DNA of 64,000 nt from Kutzneria chonburiensis (GCF_028622115.1 NZ_CP097263.1:1426001-1490000); one strand, 5' to 3'; positions 1 to 7,727 are shown, counted from the stretch's first letter. Notes: generated by a model not told the origin, from the letters alone. Numbers and translations: made by a program.

Positions 1-67
1 GCCACGCGGAAGCGTCTTTTCTCTCGCACGGCGCTCTGGTACCCGTCGGCGCACCGGATCAACCTTT

Positions 68-92
68 GTTTAACGGGCGGTGTTCTGGGCAT
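68..92 (+). promoter_or_regulatory. Sigma-B/sigma-F-like promoter, Rieske gene
   Basis: GTTT at 68-71 is followed by a 15-nt spacer and GGGCAT at 87-92. This differs by one base from the GNNT-N14-16-GGGTAT pattern of actinobacterial stress sigma factors. Transcription would start about 99, just before the ATG at 102, so the mRNA would be nearly leaderless. The promoter role is inference from the motif. Confidence 0.4.
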
Positions 93-101
93 GCCGGCAC
101 C

Positions 102-956
102 ATGGAGCAACCCCGTGTCTTCGATCGGATCGCCGACGAGAAGCGACTCGACGCCGTCGGCGACGCGCTTCGCCGAGGCGTGCATGCCGTCCTGCGCCCG
201 GGCGTCGTGAAGGACCTGCTGCACGGCGTGTTTCTCGGCCACCCGCTGCATCCTGCGCTGGTCCAGGTGCCGATCGGCTGCTTCGCCAGCGCCGCCGTGC
301 TGGACATCGGCGGCAGCTCGCGGGAAGCCACCAAGCTGATCGGGCTCGGCGTGCTCAGCAGCGTGCCGGCGGCCGCGGCCGGTCTGGCCGACTACGCCGA
401 CAGCCAGCAGGACCAGCGGCGGGTCGGCGTGGTCCACGCCGCGGCCAACTCGGCCGCCCTGGTCTGCTACGTGGCTTCCCTGGCGCTGCGGGCCGGTGGC
501 CGGCAGCGGGCCGGCGTGTGGTCGGCGATGGCCGGGCTGACGTTCAGCATGGCCGGTGCCACGCTGGGCGGCGACCTCGCCTTCCGTCGCGCCGTCGGGG
601 CCAACCACTCCGAGCACGCCGGCCGCCTCGGCCCGGCCGACTGGTGCGATCTCGGTCCCGTGGACCAGTTCCCCGAGGCGAAGCCGATTCGACGGGTGGC
701 GGCGGAGATCCCGGTGCTCGTGGTTCGGCGTGGCAAGGAGTTCTCGGTCCTGCACGACCAGTGCAGCCACATGTCCGGGCCACTGTCCGAAGGGGAGCTG
801 ACCGAAGTGGACGGTGCCGAGTGCGTGCAGTGTCCCTGGCACGGCAGCGTGTTCCGGCTCGACGACGGCCGTCCGGCCCACGGGCCGGCCACCGCGCCGC
901 AGCAGCGGCTGGACAGCCGGGTGCGGGCCAGCCGGCTAGAAGTCAAGACGGCGTAG
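102..956 (+). CDS. Rieske [2Fe-2S] protein with DUF2231 membrane domain
   Basis: A 284-residue protein. Residues about 30-165 are a DUF2231-type hydrophobic region that begins with the typical GHPLHPALVQVPIG stretch and has several membrane segments. Residues about 185-280 form a Rieske domain. The cluster ligands are visible as C221-x-H223 and C244-x-x-H247 (CSHMSGPL and CPWHGSVF). It probably holds a [2Fe-2S] cluster at the membrane and passes electrons to an unknown partner. The ATG at 102 was chosen over a TTG at 66 because the stress-type promoter ends at 92 and residues before 102 look unlike the family. A DUF2188 gene follows 8 bases later. The domain calls are firm; the electron partner is unknown. 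Confidence 0.88.
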   Translation: MEQPRVFDRIADEKRLDAVGDALRRGVHAVLRPGVVKDLLHGVFLGHPLHPALVQVPIGCFASAAVLDIGGSSREATKLIGLGVLSSVPAAAAGLADYADSQQDQRRVGVVHAAANSAALVCYVASLALRAGGRQRAGVWSAMAGLTFSMAGATLGGDLAFRRAVGANHSEHAGRLGPADWCDLGPVDQFPEAKPIRRVAAEIPVLVVRRGKEFSVLHDQCSHMSGPLSEGELTEVDGAECVQCPWHGSVFRLDDGRPAHGPATAPQQRLDSRVRASRLEVKTA

Positions 957-964
957 GGGATGCG

Positions 965-1147
965 GTGCCCGGCGATGTGATCACCTACCGCGAGGACGGC
1001 GTGTGGAAGACGCGCGTCGAGGGCAACAGCCGGGCCTCGCGGATCAGCGTCGACCGGGGCGACGCGGTCGCGTTCGGCCGGCGGGTGGCGCGGGAACGCG
1101 GCGTCCAGCACATCGTGCTGGACCCTGACAAGGCCGACAGCGAGTAG
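965..1147 (+). CDS. DUF2188 domain protein
   Basis: A 60-residue protein from a GTG start. It carries the DUF2188 pattern: an aromatic/Trp strand, an EGNSRAS motif near residues 19-25, then an A-rich helix and a second strand (VQHIVLD). Family members are small soluble proteins of unknown biochemical role, often next to stress genes. It starts 8 bases after the Rieske gene, so the two are probably cotranscribed, and a strong hairpin ends the unit at 1153-1179. The exact start is uncertain, since a second GTG lies a few codons downstream. Confidence 0.7.
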   Translation: MPGDVITYREDGVWKTRVEGNSRASRISVDRGDAVAFGRRVARERGVQHIVLDPDKADSE

Positions 1148-1152
1148 GACTC

Positions 1153-1179
1153 GGGGCCCGGGCTGAAAGCCCGGGCCCC
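1153..1179. terminator. Bidirectional hairpin terminator
   Basis: A perfect 12-bp stem (GGGGCCCGGGCT with its complement) and a GAA loop sit between the 3' ends of convergent genes. There is no T-run, as is usual in high-GC actinomycetes. Confidence 0.85.
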
Positions 1180-1242
1180 GCCGCCGTGCTCGGCCGGTGC
1201 ATCCGCCCTGGCCAGGCGGTTGCCGGCAGTGAAATGCGGTGC

Positions 1243-1629
1243 TCAGTCGTGGGAACGGCGCAGCAGCAGCCGGAGCAGCACGATCAGCCCGAGCAGTCCG
1301 GCCAGCACCATGGCGGGCCGCTGCCGGACCACGTTCATCGTGCGGTGCGCCGGCTCCCGGACCGCCTCGGGCAGATCGTCGATCCGGCGCTCAGCCTCGT
1401 TCAGTGAGTTCACAGCGGTGTCCTTGGCCTGCGCCGCGACCTGCTGGGCCTTCTCGGCCGCGGTCGCGGCCACCTGCTGGGCCTTGGCCCCGACCTCGCC
1501 GGCGCGCGCCTGCACGTCGAGCTTGTCGGACAGCTGCTGCACCGTCTCGCCCAGCGCCTCCCGGGTGCGTTCGGCCTGCTCGCGCAGTTCCGTGGCCTGA
1601 TCCTTCGCCTTCATCTCGCGCTCCTTCAC
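1243..1629 (-). CDS. DUF3618 family membrane-anchored coiled-coil protein
   Basis: A protein of up to 128 residues. Residues 1-75 are charged and Ala/Gln-rich with heptad character (repeated KAQQVAA-type units), which suggests a long coiled coil. A single membrane helix near residues 105-122 (MVLAGLLGLIVLLRLLL) ends in a short Arg-rich tail. This matches DUF3618 proteins, which are small envelope-associated proteins of unknown role. The start at 1629 follows AG-rich sequence; ATG at 1614 is an alternative. A GGGTAT promoter-like site lies 20-45 bases upstream. It is divergent from the SDR gene at 1757. Confidence 0.78.
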   Translation of the reverse strand: MKEREMKAKDQATELREQAERTREALGETVQQLSDKLDVQARAGEVGAKAQQVAATAAEKAQQVAAQAKDTAVNSLNEAERRIDDLPEAVREPAHRTMNVVRQRPAMVLAGLLGLIVLLRLLLRRSHD

Positions 1630-1649
1630 GAACCGGTGATGACACCCGG

Positions 1650-1675
1650 ATACCCAGACGTGAATCGGACGACAC
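1650..1675 (-). promoter_or_regulatory. Sigma-B/sigma-F-like promoter, DUF3618 gene
   Basis: Read on the minus strand, GTGT (1675-1672), a 16-nt spacer and GGGTAT (1655-1650) match the GNNT-N14-16-GGGTAT stress-promoter pattern. Transcription would begin about 1643, shortly before the DUF3618 start. Confidence 0.5.
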
Positions 1676-1699
1676 GTGGGGCCGCGACCTCGCCGGCCG

Positions 1700-1724
1700 G
1701 GTTAAGCGCGGCGCTGCCGGGTAT
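1700..1724 (+). promoter_or_regulatory. Sigma-B/sigma-F-like promoter, SDR-P450 operon
   Basis: GGTT at 1700-1703, a 15-nt spacer and GGGTAT at 1719-1724 lie upstream of the SDR start at 1757. The site is back-to-back with the DUF3618 promoter, so the whole intergenic region looks like a divergent stress-promoter pair. Confidence 0.5.
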
Positions 1725-1756
1725 GGCCTTCGGTGAGGTTCACCGAAGGAGGAGAC

Positions 1757-2560
1757 GTGACTGCACCCCTCAACCCGCTCGCCGTGGTGACCGGGGCGTC
1801 CAGCGGCATCGGGCTCGAACTGGCCCACCAGCTCGCGGCCCACGGCTTCGACATCGTGGCCTGCGCCGAGGACGACGAGCTGGCGATTGCCGCCGATGCC
1901 TTGCGCGCCAACAATGTTGCCGTCGATGCCGTACGAGCCGACCTGACCGAGCCGGATGCCGTCGAGCAGCTGGTCAAGGTCGTGACGTCGACCGGCCGCC
2001 CGGTGGAGGCGTTGGTGATCAACGCCGGCGTCGGGGTCTCGGGCGCGTTCGTCGGCGATTCGACGCTGGAGGACCAGCTCTACGTCGTCGACCTGAACGT
2101 GCGGTCGGCGGTGCACCTGGCCAAGCGGCTGCTGCCGGCGATGGCGGCCCGGGGCAGCGGCCGAGTGCTGTTCACGTCGTCGATCGCGGCGGTGATGCCG
2201 GGCCCGTTCCAGACGGTGTACAACGCCTCCAAGGCGTTCCTGCTGTCGTTCTCCGAGGCGCTGCACGAGGAGCTCAAGGACAGCGGCGTCACCGTGACGG
2301 CGCTGATGCCGGGCCCGACGGAGACGGAGTTCTTCGACCGCGCGGACATGGGGGACACCAAGCTCGGGGCGTCCGAGAACAAGGATGACGCCGCGGTCGT
2401 GGCCAAGCAGGGCTTCGAGGCGATGATGGCCGGCAAGGGCCGCGTCGTTGCCGGGTCGATCAAGAACAAGGCTCAGGTTGCGGCGGCGAAGGTGTTGCCG
2501 GACAAGGCAATGGCCGCGCAGCACCGCAAGATGAGCGAGCCGGGCAGCGCGGAGAGCTGA
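1757..2560 (+). CDS. Short-chain dehydrogenase/reductase
   Basis: A 267-residue classical SDR. The nucleotide-binding motif TGASSGIG is near residues 12-19, NAG is present near residue 90, and the catalytic Ser and YNASK (Tyr-x-x-x-Lys) lie around residues 143-160. It is expected to be an NAD(P)-dependent oxidoreductase in the cytosol with unknown substrate. The GTG at 1757 follows AAGGAGGAGAC, a near-ideal ribosome binding site. The stop overlaps the P450 start (TGATG), so the two are translationally coupled. Pairing with a fatty-acid peroxygenase-type P450 suggests it may act on hydroxylated lipids, but that is inference. Confidence 0.9.
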   Translation: MTAPLNPLAVVTGASSGIGLELAHQLAAHGFDIVACAEDDELAIAADALRANNVAVDAVRADLTEPDAVEQLVKVVTSTGRPVEALVINAGVGVSGAFVGDSTLEDQLYVVDLNVRSAVHLAKRLLPAMAARGSGRVLFTSSIAAVMPGPFQTVYNASKAFLLSFSEALHEELKDSGVTVTALMPGPTETEFFDRADMGDTKLGASENKDDAAVVAKQGFEAMMAGKGRVVAGSIKNKAQVAAAKVLPDKAMAAQHRKMSEPGSAES

Positions 2561-3699
2561 TGGACGAGCTCCGATTGCTGACCGGGGGCTACGCGTGGCT
2601 GCCCGACCGGCGCCGCCGAGCGCCGACGTACCGGACCAGGCTGCTGGGGCGACGGGCGACGTGCATCGGCGGTGTCGACGCCGCGAAGTTCTTCTACAAC
2701 GAGCGGCACATTCGTCGCCACGGCGCGTTGCCGGGCCCGGTGCTGAGCACGCTGTTCGGTCACGGTGCCGTGCACACACTCGACGGCGCCGAACACCGCA
2801 CCCGCAAGTCGATGTTCCTGTCGGTGATGGGTCCGGACTGCGTCGCTGATCTCACCGCCAAAGCCGCCGAAGTGTGGGACGAGACCGTCCCCACCTGGCG
2901 GCGCGTCACCCTGTTCGACGAGACCAGCCGCATTCTCACCAGGGCCGTCACCGACTGGGCCGGGATTTCGTTGCCATCAAACGAAATCCCGGCGATGGCC
3001 GCCGACCAGATCGCCATGGTCGACGGCTTCGCCACCGCCGGGCCGCGGCACTTCAAGGCCCGCGCGGCCCGGCGGCGTCAGGAGAAGTGGTTTGCCGGCG
3101 TCAGCGAAGGCTTCCTGTACGACGTGATGTCGGCTCACCTTCGCGACCCGCACACCCGGGCCGTGGAGCTGCTCAACGTGATCCGTCCGACGGTGGCGTT
3201 GAGCTGGTTCGTCACGTTCGCCGCGCATGCCCTGCACCGCTGGCCCAAGCACCGCGCCGACCTCGCCGCCGGCGGCGCGTACGCCGTCGCCTTCGCGCAC
3301 GAGGTCCGCCGCTTCTACCCGTTCGCCCCGTTTCTCGGCGGTCTCGCCGTGCAGGACCTGGCATGGGACGGCGAGCGTATTCCGGCCGGCAGCATGGTGC
3401 TGCTCGACCTGTACGGCCACAACCACGATCCCGCGCTGTTCCCCGACCCCTACGTCTTCGCGCCGGACCGGTTCGTCGGCCACGACATCGGGCCGTTCGA
3501 ACTCGTGCCGCAGGGCGCCGGCTGGCCCGACATCAACCACCGCTGCCCGGGGGAGGGCATCGCCGTGGCGGTGCTGGCCACGCTGGCCACCGGCCTGGCC
3601 CGGCTGGACTACGAGGTCCCCGAGCAGGACCTGGACATCCCGTTCCACCGCATCCCGACCCGGCCGCGCAGTGGCTTCGTGCTGCGAACGTCGTCTTAG
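2560..3699 (+). CDS. CYP152-type cytochrome P450 (fatty-acid peroxygenase family)
   Basis: A 379-residue P450. The heme-binding segment is HRCPGEG with the Cys ligand at residue 329. There is no acid-alcohol pair in the I helix; instead Arg209-Pro210 (NVIRPTVAL) occupies that place. This Arg-Pro is the signature of CYP152 peroxygenases, where Arg pairs with the substrate carboxylate and H2O2 replaces a redox partner. The likely reaction is alpha/beta-hydroxylation or decarboxylation of fatty acids. The EVRRFYPFAPF segment (ExxR) also fits the family. It is somewhat shorter than usual members (about 410-420). It is coupled to the upstream SDR by overlap. Use of peroxide would suit a stress island. 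Confidence 0.88.
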   Translation: MDELRLLTGGYAWLPDRRRRAPTYRTRLLGRRATCIGGVDAAKFFYNERHIRRHGALPGPVLSTLFGHGAVHTLDGAEHRTRKSMFLSVMGPDCVADLTAKAAEVWDETVPTWRRVTLFDETSRILTRAVTDWAGISLPSNEIPAMAADQIAMVDGFATAGPRHFKARAARRRQEKWFAGVSEGFLYDVMSAHLRDPHTRAVELLNVIRPTVALSWFVTFAAHALHRWPKHRADLAAGGAYAVAFAHEVRRFYPFAPFLGGLAVQDLAWDGERIPAGSMVLLDLYGHNHDPALFPDPYVFAPDRFVGHDIGPFELVPQGAGWPDINHRCPGEGIAVAVLATLATGLARLDYEVPEQDLDIPFHRIPTRPRSGFVLRTSS

Positions 3700-3711
3700 T
3701 GATGACGAGCC

Positions 3712-3742
3712 ACTTGTCATCGTTTGGATGACATGTTAGAAC
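3712..3742 (+). promoter_or_regulatory. RheA-type heat-shock operator over the hsp20 promoter
   Basis: TGTCATC at 3715-3721 and GATGACA at 3727-3733 form an inverted repeat with a 5-base spacer, extended to ACTTGTCATC / GATGACATGT with one mismatch. This equals the TGTCATC-N5-GATGACA operator reported for RheA, the repressor of hsp18 in Streptomyces albus. A TTGTCA -35 (3714-3719) and TAGAAC -10 (3737-3742), 17 bases apart, place the operator between the promoter elements. Confidence 0.75.
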
Positions 3743-3786
3743 AGTGGTGCGCGTTGACAGCCGACGAGGGACATGGAGGTGGAACG

Positions 3787-4224
3787 ATGTTGATGCGCAC
3801 CGACCCGTTCCGGGAGTTCGACCGGCTGACCCAGCAGGTCTTCGGAGCCCAGGGGACGTGGTCCCGCCCGACGGCGATGCCGATGGACGCCTACCGTGAC
3901 GGCGACCAGTACGTCGTGCACTTCGACCTGCCGGGCATCGACCCCGAGGCGATCGACCTCGACGTCGAGCGCAACGTGCTGACCGTGAAGGCGGAGCGCC
4001 GCCCGGTCGAGCGCGGCGACGGCGTGGAGATGCAGGTGGCCGAGCGACCGCTCGGCGTGTTCTCCCGCCAGCTGTTCCTGGGCGACGCCCTGGATGCCGA
4101 GCGCATCGCCGCCCAGTACGAGCAGGGCGTGCTCACCATCCGCATCCCGGTAGCCGAGAAGGCCAAGCCCCGCAAGATCGCCATCGACCAGGCCGCCCCC
4201 GAACCCCGCCAGATCAACGCCTGA
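3787..4224 (+). CDS. Small heat-shock protein, Hsp20/alpha-crystallin family
   Basis: A 145-residue protein. Residues 35-130 are an alpha-crystallin domain, with the [16 protein letters not shown] strand pair and the C-terminal GVLTIRIPV strand (the conserved GVL motif). A short IxI-like tail region follows. It is an ATP-independent chaperone that holds unfolding proteins. The ATG at 3787 follows a GGAGGTGGAAC ribosome binding site. The RheA-like operator upstream implies heat-inducible repression, yet no rheA gene sits next to it, unlike S. albus, so the repressor must act from elsewhere. A pair of 30-bp repeats and a terminator follow. Confidence 0.93.
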   Translation: MLMRTDPFREFDRLTQQVFGAQGTWSRPTAMPMDAYRDGDQYVVHFDLPGIDPEAIDLDVERNVLTVKAERRPVERGDGVEMQVAERPLGVFSRQLFLGDALDAERIAAQYEQGVLTIRIPVAEKAKPRKIAIDQAAPEPRQINA

Positions 4225-4230
4225 CCAGTT

Positions 4231-4299
4231 CGGAACGGACCATCCCTCAACTCGGAGTTTCGGAACGGACCATTCCTCAACTCGGAGTTTGGGAACGGC
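4231..4299. repeat. Tandem 30-bp intergenic repeat (2 copies plus partial)
   Basis: Copies at 4231-4260 and 4261-4290 differ by one base (CCATCCCT versus CCATTCCT). A partial third unit, GGGAACGGC, begins at 4291. Each unit starts CGGAACGGACCA and ends CAACTCGGAGTTT. It lies directly after the hsp20 stop and looks non-coding. The function is unknown. Confidence 0.85.
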
Positions 4300-4374
4300 G
4301 CTTTCACAGCGTCGGTGAGAGGCAGGTGGTGCCTGATCGACATCCCTGAGCAGTACGAGTGAACATCCCCCTCG

Positions 4375-4408
4375 CGAAGCCCCGCCGGTGCGTGCCGGCG
4401 GGGTTTCG
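4375..4408 (+). terminator. Hairpin terminator after hsp20
   Basis: A 14-bp stem (CGAAGCCCCGCCGG with its complement, one G-T pair) and a 6-base loop, followed by TTTCG within the stem. It separates hsp20 from the alcohol dehydrogenase. Confidence 0.75.
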
Positions 4409-4416
4409 CCCGTCGT

Positions 4417-4441
4417 GGTTGCCCGGCGTGGCACGGGGTAG
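4417..4441 (+). promoter_or_regulatory. Sigma-B/sigma-F-like promoter, Zn-dehydrogenase gene
   Basis: GGTT at 4417-4420, a 15-nt spacer and GGGTAG at 4436-4441 lie 29 bases before the ATG at 4471. It fits GNNT-N14-16-GGGTAN. Confidence 0.4.
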
Positions 4442-4470
4442 CCGATGGTCGACGACATGGGAGGAACCCG

Positions 4471-5649
4471 ATGAAGGCAGTGACCTGGCACGGCAAGCGG
4501 GACGTGCGGGTGGACACCGTGCCGGACCCACGGATCGAGCAGCCGACGGACGTGGTCGTCGGCATCACCTCCAGCGGCATCTGCGGCTCCGACCTGCACC
4601 TGTACGAGGTGCTGGGGCCGTTCCTGGACGAGGGCGACATCCTTGGCCACGAGCCGATGGGCGTGGTCGAGGAGGTCGGCGCCGAGGTGACGGCCGTGCG
4701 CCCCGGCGACCGGGTGGTGATCCCGTTCAACGTGTCCTGTGGGACGTGCTTCATGTGCGGCCAGGGCCTGCACTCGCAGTGCGAGACGACCCAGGTGCAC
4801 GAGCAGGGCAATGGGGCGGCGCTGTTCGGCTACACCAAGCTGTACGGGCAGGTGCCGGGCGGGCAGGCGGAGTTCCTGCGGGTGCCGTTCGGCAACACGC
4901 TGCCGATCAAGGTCCCGGACGGCCCGCCGGACGACCGGTTCGTCTACCTGTCGGACGTGCTGCCGACGGCCTGGCAGGCCGTCGAGTACGCCGCGATCCC
5001 CGATGGCGGCAGCGTGGCGGTGCTCGGGCTCGGGCCGATCGGCGACATGGCGTGCCGGGTGGCGCAGCACCGCGGCGCCGGCCAGGTGATCGGCGTGGAC
5101 CTGGTGCCGGAGCGGCTGGAGCGGGCGCGGCTCAACGGTGTCGACGCGCTGGATGTGCGCGATGCCGACCTGGTCAAGGTCATCCGGGACAAAACCGGCG
5201 GCCGCGGGCCGGACGCGGTGATCGACGCCGTCGGCATGGAGGCCCACGGCTCGCCGACCGCCCAGCTCACGCAGCAGATGACCTCGCTGCTGCCGGACGC
5301 CCTCCAGGGCTGGCTGATGAAGCGTGTCGGCGTGGACCGGATGCACGCGCTGTACCTGGCGATCGAGATCGTCCGGCGCGGCGGCACCATCTCGCTGTCC
5401 GGTGTGTACGGCGGCATGGCCGACCCGATGCCGATGCTGCGTATGTTCGACAAGCAGATCCAGCTGCGGATGGGGCAGGCCAACGTGCACCGGTGGATCC
5501 CGGACATCCTGCCGCTGGTGGTCGACGGCGACCCGCTGGGCCTCGAAAGCTTCGCCACCCACCGGGTGCGGCTGGAGTCGGCCCCGGCGGCGTACCAGAT
5601 GTTCCAGCAGAAGCGCGACGGCGCGGTCAAGGTGCTGCTGCAACCCTGA
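4471..5649 (+). CDS. Zinc-dependent alcohol dehydrogenase family protein
   Basis: A 392-residue medium-chain dehydrogenase. The catalytic-zinc region GICGSDLHLY and GHEPMGVVEEVG lies at residues about 37-73. The structural-zinc cysteines are in CGTCFMCGQGLHSQC near residues 90-104. The nucleotide-binding GLGPIG is near residues 187-192. The overall pattern resembles the glutathione-independent formaldehyde dehydrogenase/threonine dehydrogenase branch. It should oxidise an alcohol or aldehyde adduct with NAD(P). The start follows GGGAGGAACCC. It is monocistronic between two hairpins, with a stress-like promoter. The exact substrate cannot be told. Confidence 0.9.
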   Translation: MKAVTWHGKRDVRVDTVPDPRIEQPTDVVVGITSSGICGSDLHLYEVLGPFLDEGDILGHEPMGVVEEVGAEVTAVRPGDRVVIPFNVSCGTCFMCGQGLHSQCETTQVHEQGNGAALFGYTKLYGQVPGGQAEFLRVPFGNTLPIKVPDGPPDDRFVYLSDVLPTAWQAVEYAAIPDGGSVAVLGLGPIGDMACRVAQHRGAGQVIGVDLVPERLERARLNGVDALDVRDADLVKVIRDKTGGRGPDAVIDAVGMEAHGSPTAQLTQQMTSLLPDALQGWLMKRVGVDRMHALYLAIEIVRRGGTISLSGVYGGMADPMPMLRMFDKQIQLRMGQANVHRWIPDILPLVVDGDPLGLESFATHRVRLESAPAAYQMFQQKRDGAVKVLLQP

Positions 5650-5694
5650 TGTTTGAACTCCCGCGACACTGGTCACCCCCGGGTGCGCGGCACT

Positions 5695-5722
5695 CATGCC
5701 CCTGGCTGCGGCTGGGGGCATG
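5695..5722 (+). terminator. Hairpin after the Zn-dehydrogenase gene
   Basis: CATGCCCC at 5695-5702 pairs with GGGGCATG at 5715-5722 across a 12-base loop. It lies just before the GTG of the STAS gene, so it could also affect that gene's translation. Confidence 0.5.
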
Positions 5723-5730
5723 ATGTTCGT

Positions 5731-6108
5731 GTGAGTGGTCTCAGTGCGGAAGAACCAGACAACGCGGAGGTAGGGTTGGCGACCGTCGCCGTCGAGCGTC
5801 CGGCCGACGACATCGCTGTGGTCCAGGTGGACGGCGAGGTCGACATGGTCACCGCGCCGGCGCTGGAGAGCCAGGTCGTCGCGCTGCTCGCGGAGAAGCC
5901 GAAGGTCCTGATCATCGACCTGACCGGGGTCCGGTTCTTCTCCTCGGCCGGGCTGGCCGTGCTGGCCCTGGCCCACCGCGAGGCCGACGAGACGACCCAG
6001 CTGCGCGTGGTGGCCAACGACCCGGCCGTGCTGCGGCCGCTGGAGCTGACCGGCCTGACCGAGGACCTGTTCATCCGGCCGAGCCGGAAATCCGCGATGG
6101 ACGCATGA
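5731..6108 (+). CDS. STAS-domain anti-anti-sigma factor
   Basis: A 125-residue protein. After a short acidic N terminus, residues about 15-115 form a STAS domain. The strand VQVDGEVDMVTAPALES and the phosphorylation loop FFSSAGLAVL with a serine pair (near residues 70-80) are visible. Such proteins (SpoIIAA/RsbV type) bind the anti-sigma kinase when unphosphorylated and free the stress sigma factor. The GTG at 5731 was chosen because family similarity begins there. The gene overlaps the next one by ATGA, and that gene carries both an RsbW-like kinase domain and a SpoIIE phosphatase domain, so the two form a partner-switching pair. Confidence 0.88.
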   Translation: MSGLSAEEPDNAEVGLATVAVERPADDIAVVQVDGEVDMVTAPALESQVVALLAEKPKVLIIDLTGVRFFSSAGLAVLALAHREADETTQLRVVANDPAVLRPLELTGLTEDLFIRPSRKSAMDA

Positions 6109-7694
6109 GCGGCGTCGACCCGCTGCGCTGGCACGGTCTGGCCAAGGCCGAGCAGCTCAGCGGCATCCGTCGCTCGATCGAGGAGTGGACCGAGCGGGCC
6201 GGACTGGGCGTCGACCTGTCGCAGATGGTGGCGCTGGCGGTGTACGAGGCCATGGCCAACGTGGTCGAGCACGCCTACCGCGACGACGGCATCGGCACCC
6301 TCGACGTGGAGATCCGGCATGACGGCGACGCCGTCATCGCGGTGATCGCCGACGAGGGCCACTGGCACGTCAGCACGCCCGAGGAGCAGCGGCACCGCGG
6401 CCGCGGGCTGGCGCTGATCGAGCGACTCGCCGCCCAGGTCACCGTGCTGCCGGGCAACACCGGCACCCACGTCCGCATGCGCTGGCCGGTCGACCAGCGG
6501 GACGGTCGCCTGCGCTTCCTCGACGCCGTCACCGACGCCGGTCTTGCCCAGCTGGGCACCACGGCCCTGCTGCGGGAACTGCTGAGCCGTATTCACACCC
6601 TGCTGGACGTGGACACCGCGGCCGTGCTGGTCTACGACCGGTCCGGCGACCACCTCGTCGTCACCGCCTGCGTCGGTCTGGAAAACCAGGTCCGCCGGCC
6701 GATCCGGATCCCGTTCGGGGTCGGGCTGGCCGGGAAGGTGGCCGAGAGCCAGCGGGCGCTGGTCGTGGACCGGATCGACGAGACCACTGTGGAGTCGCCG
6801 CTGCTGCGGGAGAGCGGCCTCAGCGTCCTGGCCGGTGTGCCCATGGTGGCCGGCGGGACGCTGGTCGGTGTGCTGCGCGTGGGCGCCGCGGGCGACCGGA
6901 CGTTCAGCGCCCAGGACATTCTCCTGCTCCAGATCGCCGCCGACCGGCTGGCGCTGGCCGTGCAGGCGCAGGCGTCCAACGCCGAAAGCAGCCCCACCAC
7001 GGCGTTGCAGCGCAGCCTGCTGCCCAGCCGCCTGCCGTCCATCGCCGGGCTCGACTTCGCCGGCCGCTACGCCCCCGGCGCCGACCTGGGCGTCGGCGGT
7101 GACTGGTACGACGTGTTCTCCCTGTCCGGCGGCCGCATCGGCATCGTGATCGGCGACGTCGCCGGGCACGGCTTTCCGGCCGCCGTCGTGATGGGCCGGC
7201 TGCGCAGCGCGCTGCGGGCGTACGCCCTCGACAACGACAAGCCCGAGATCGTGATGGACAAGCTGGACCGCAAGGCCAGCCACTTCGAGGCCGGCGTGAT
7301 GGCCACCGTGGCCTATGCCGTGGTCGAGCCGGAGGCCGGCCGGCTGACGCTGTGCCTGGCCGGTCACCTGAGACCCGTGCTGGCCCGGCCCGGCCGGCCC
7401 AGCCGATTCGTGGACGCCGTCGTGGACCCGCCGATCGGCTTCTCGCTCAAGGGCCGTCGCCGTCGCAGCCAGGTCGTCGAGCTGCCGCCGGGGGCGACCC
7501 TGTGCTTCTACACCGACGGCCTGGTGGAGCGGCGGGACCGGCCGATCGACGTCGGGCTGGCCGAGCTGCTGGCAGCCGTCGCGCCGGTGCCGTCGGAGAC
7601 GGTGTGTTCGGAGCTGATGGCCGAGTTCGTCGAGGGACAGGCGACCGCGGATGACGTGGCGTTGCTGGTGATGCACCGGACGGAGGCCGTGTAG
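6105..7694 (+). CDS. RsbW-type kinase, GAF and SpoIIE phosphatase fusion
   Basis: A 529-residue three-domain regulator. Residues 1-130 are an HATPase of the anti-sigma (RsbW/SpoIIAB) type, with N-box YEAMANVVEHAY and a GRGLALIERLA lid. Residues about 150-290 are a GAF sensor domain. Residues about 305-527 are a PP2C-like SpoIIE phosphatase with GGDWYDVF, IGDVAGHG, TDGLVERR and ADDVALLVM, which carry the metal-binding aspartates. One protein could therefore phosphorylate and dephosphorylate STAS antagonists under control of a GAF signal. It overlaps the upstream STAS gene by 4 bases. The sigma factor it controls is not in the window. The stress-like promoters nearby are candidate targets. Confidence 0.92.
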   Translation: MSGVDPLRWHGLAKAEQLSGIRRSIEEWTERAGLGVDLSQMVALAVYEAMANVVEHAYRDDGIGTLDVEIRHDGDAVIAVIADEGHWHVSTPEEQRHRGRGLALIERLAAQVTVLPGNTGTHVRMRWPVDQRDGRLRFLDAVTDAGLAQLGTTALLRELLSRIHTLLDVDTAAVLVYDRSGDHLVVTACVGLENQVRRPIRIPFGVGLAGKVAESQRALVVDRIDETTVESPLLRESGLSVLAGVPMVAGGTLVGVLRVGAAGDRTFSAQDILLLQIAADRLALAVQAQASNAESSPTTALQRSLLPSRLPSIAGLDFAGRYAPGADLGVGGDWYDVFSLSGGRIGIVIGDVAGHGFPAAVVMGRLRSALRAYALDNDKPEIVMDKLDRKASHFEAGVMATVAYAVVEPEAGRLTLCLAGHLRPVLARPGRPSRFVDAVVDPPIGFSLKGRRRRSQVVELPPGATLCFYTDGLVERRDRPIDVGLAELLAAVAPVPSETVCSELMAEFVEGQATADDVALLVMHRTEAV

Positions 7695-7701
7695 TCACTC
7701 G

Positions 7702-7727
7702 GCCCGGACCGGTGCGGGCATCCGGGC
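7702..7727 (+). terminator. Hairpin after the phosphatase gene
   Basis: GCCCGGA (7702-7708) and TCCGGGC (7721-7727) pair across a 12-base loop just after the stop codon. It is modest in strength. Confidence 0.4.

Noticed and set aside
3736-5976. Long open frame on the minus strand
   Set aside because: A shadow of the Hsp20, dehydrogenase and STAS genes; His/Arg/Gln-rich composition and no domain. The same holds for long antisense frames at 5694-7676, 7508-8800, 23837-26242, 28411-30252 and 46943-49450.
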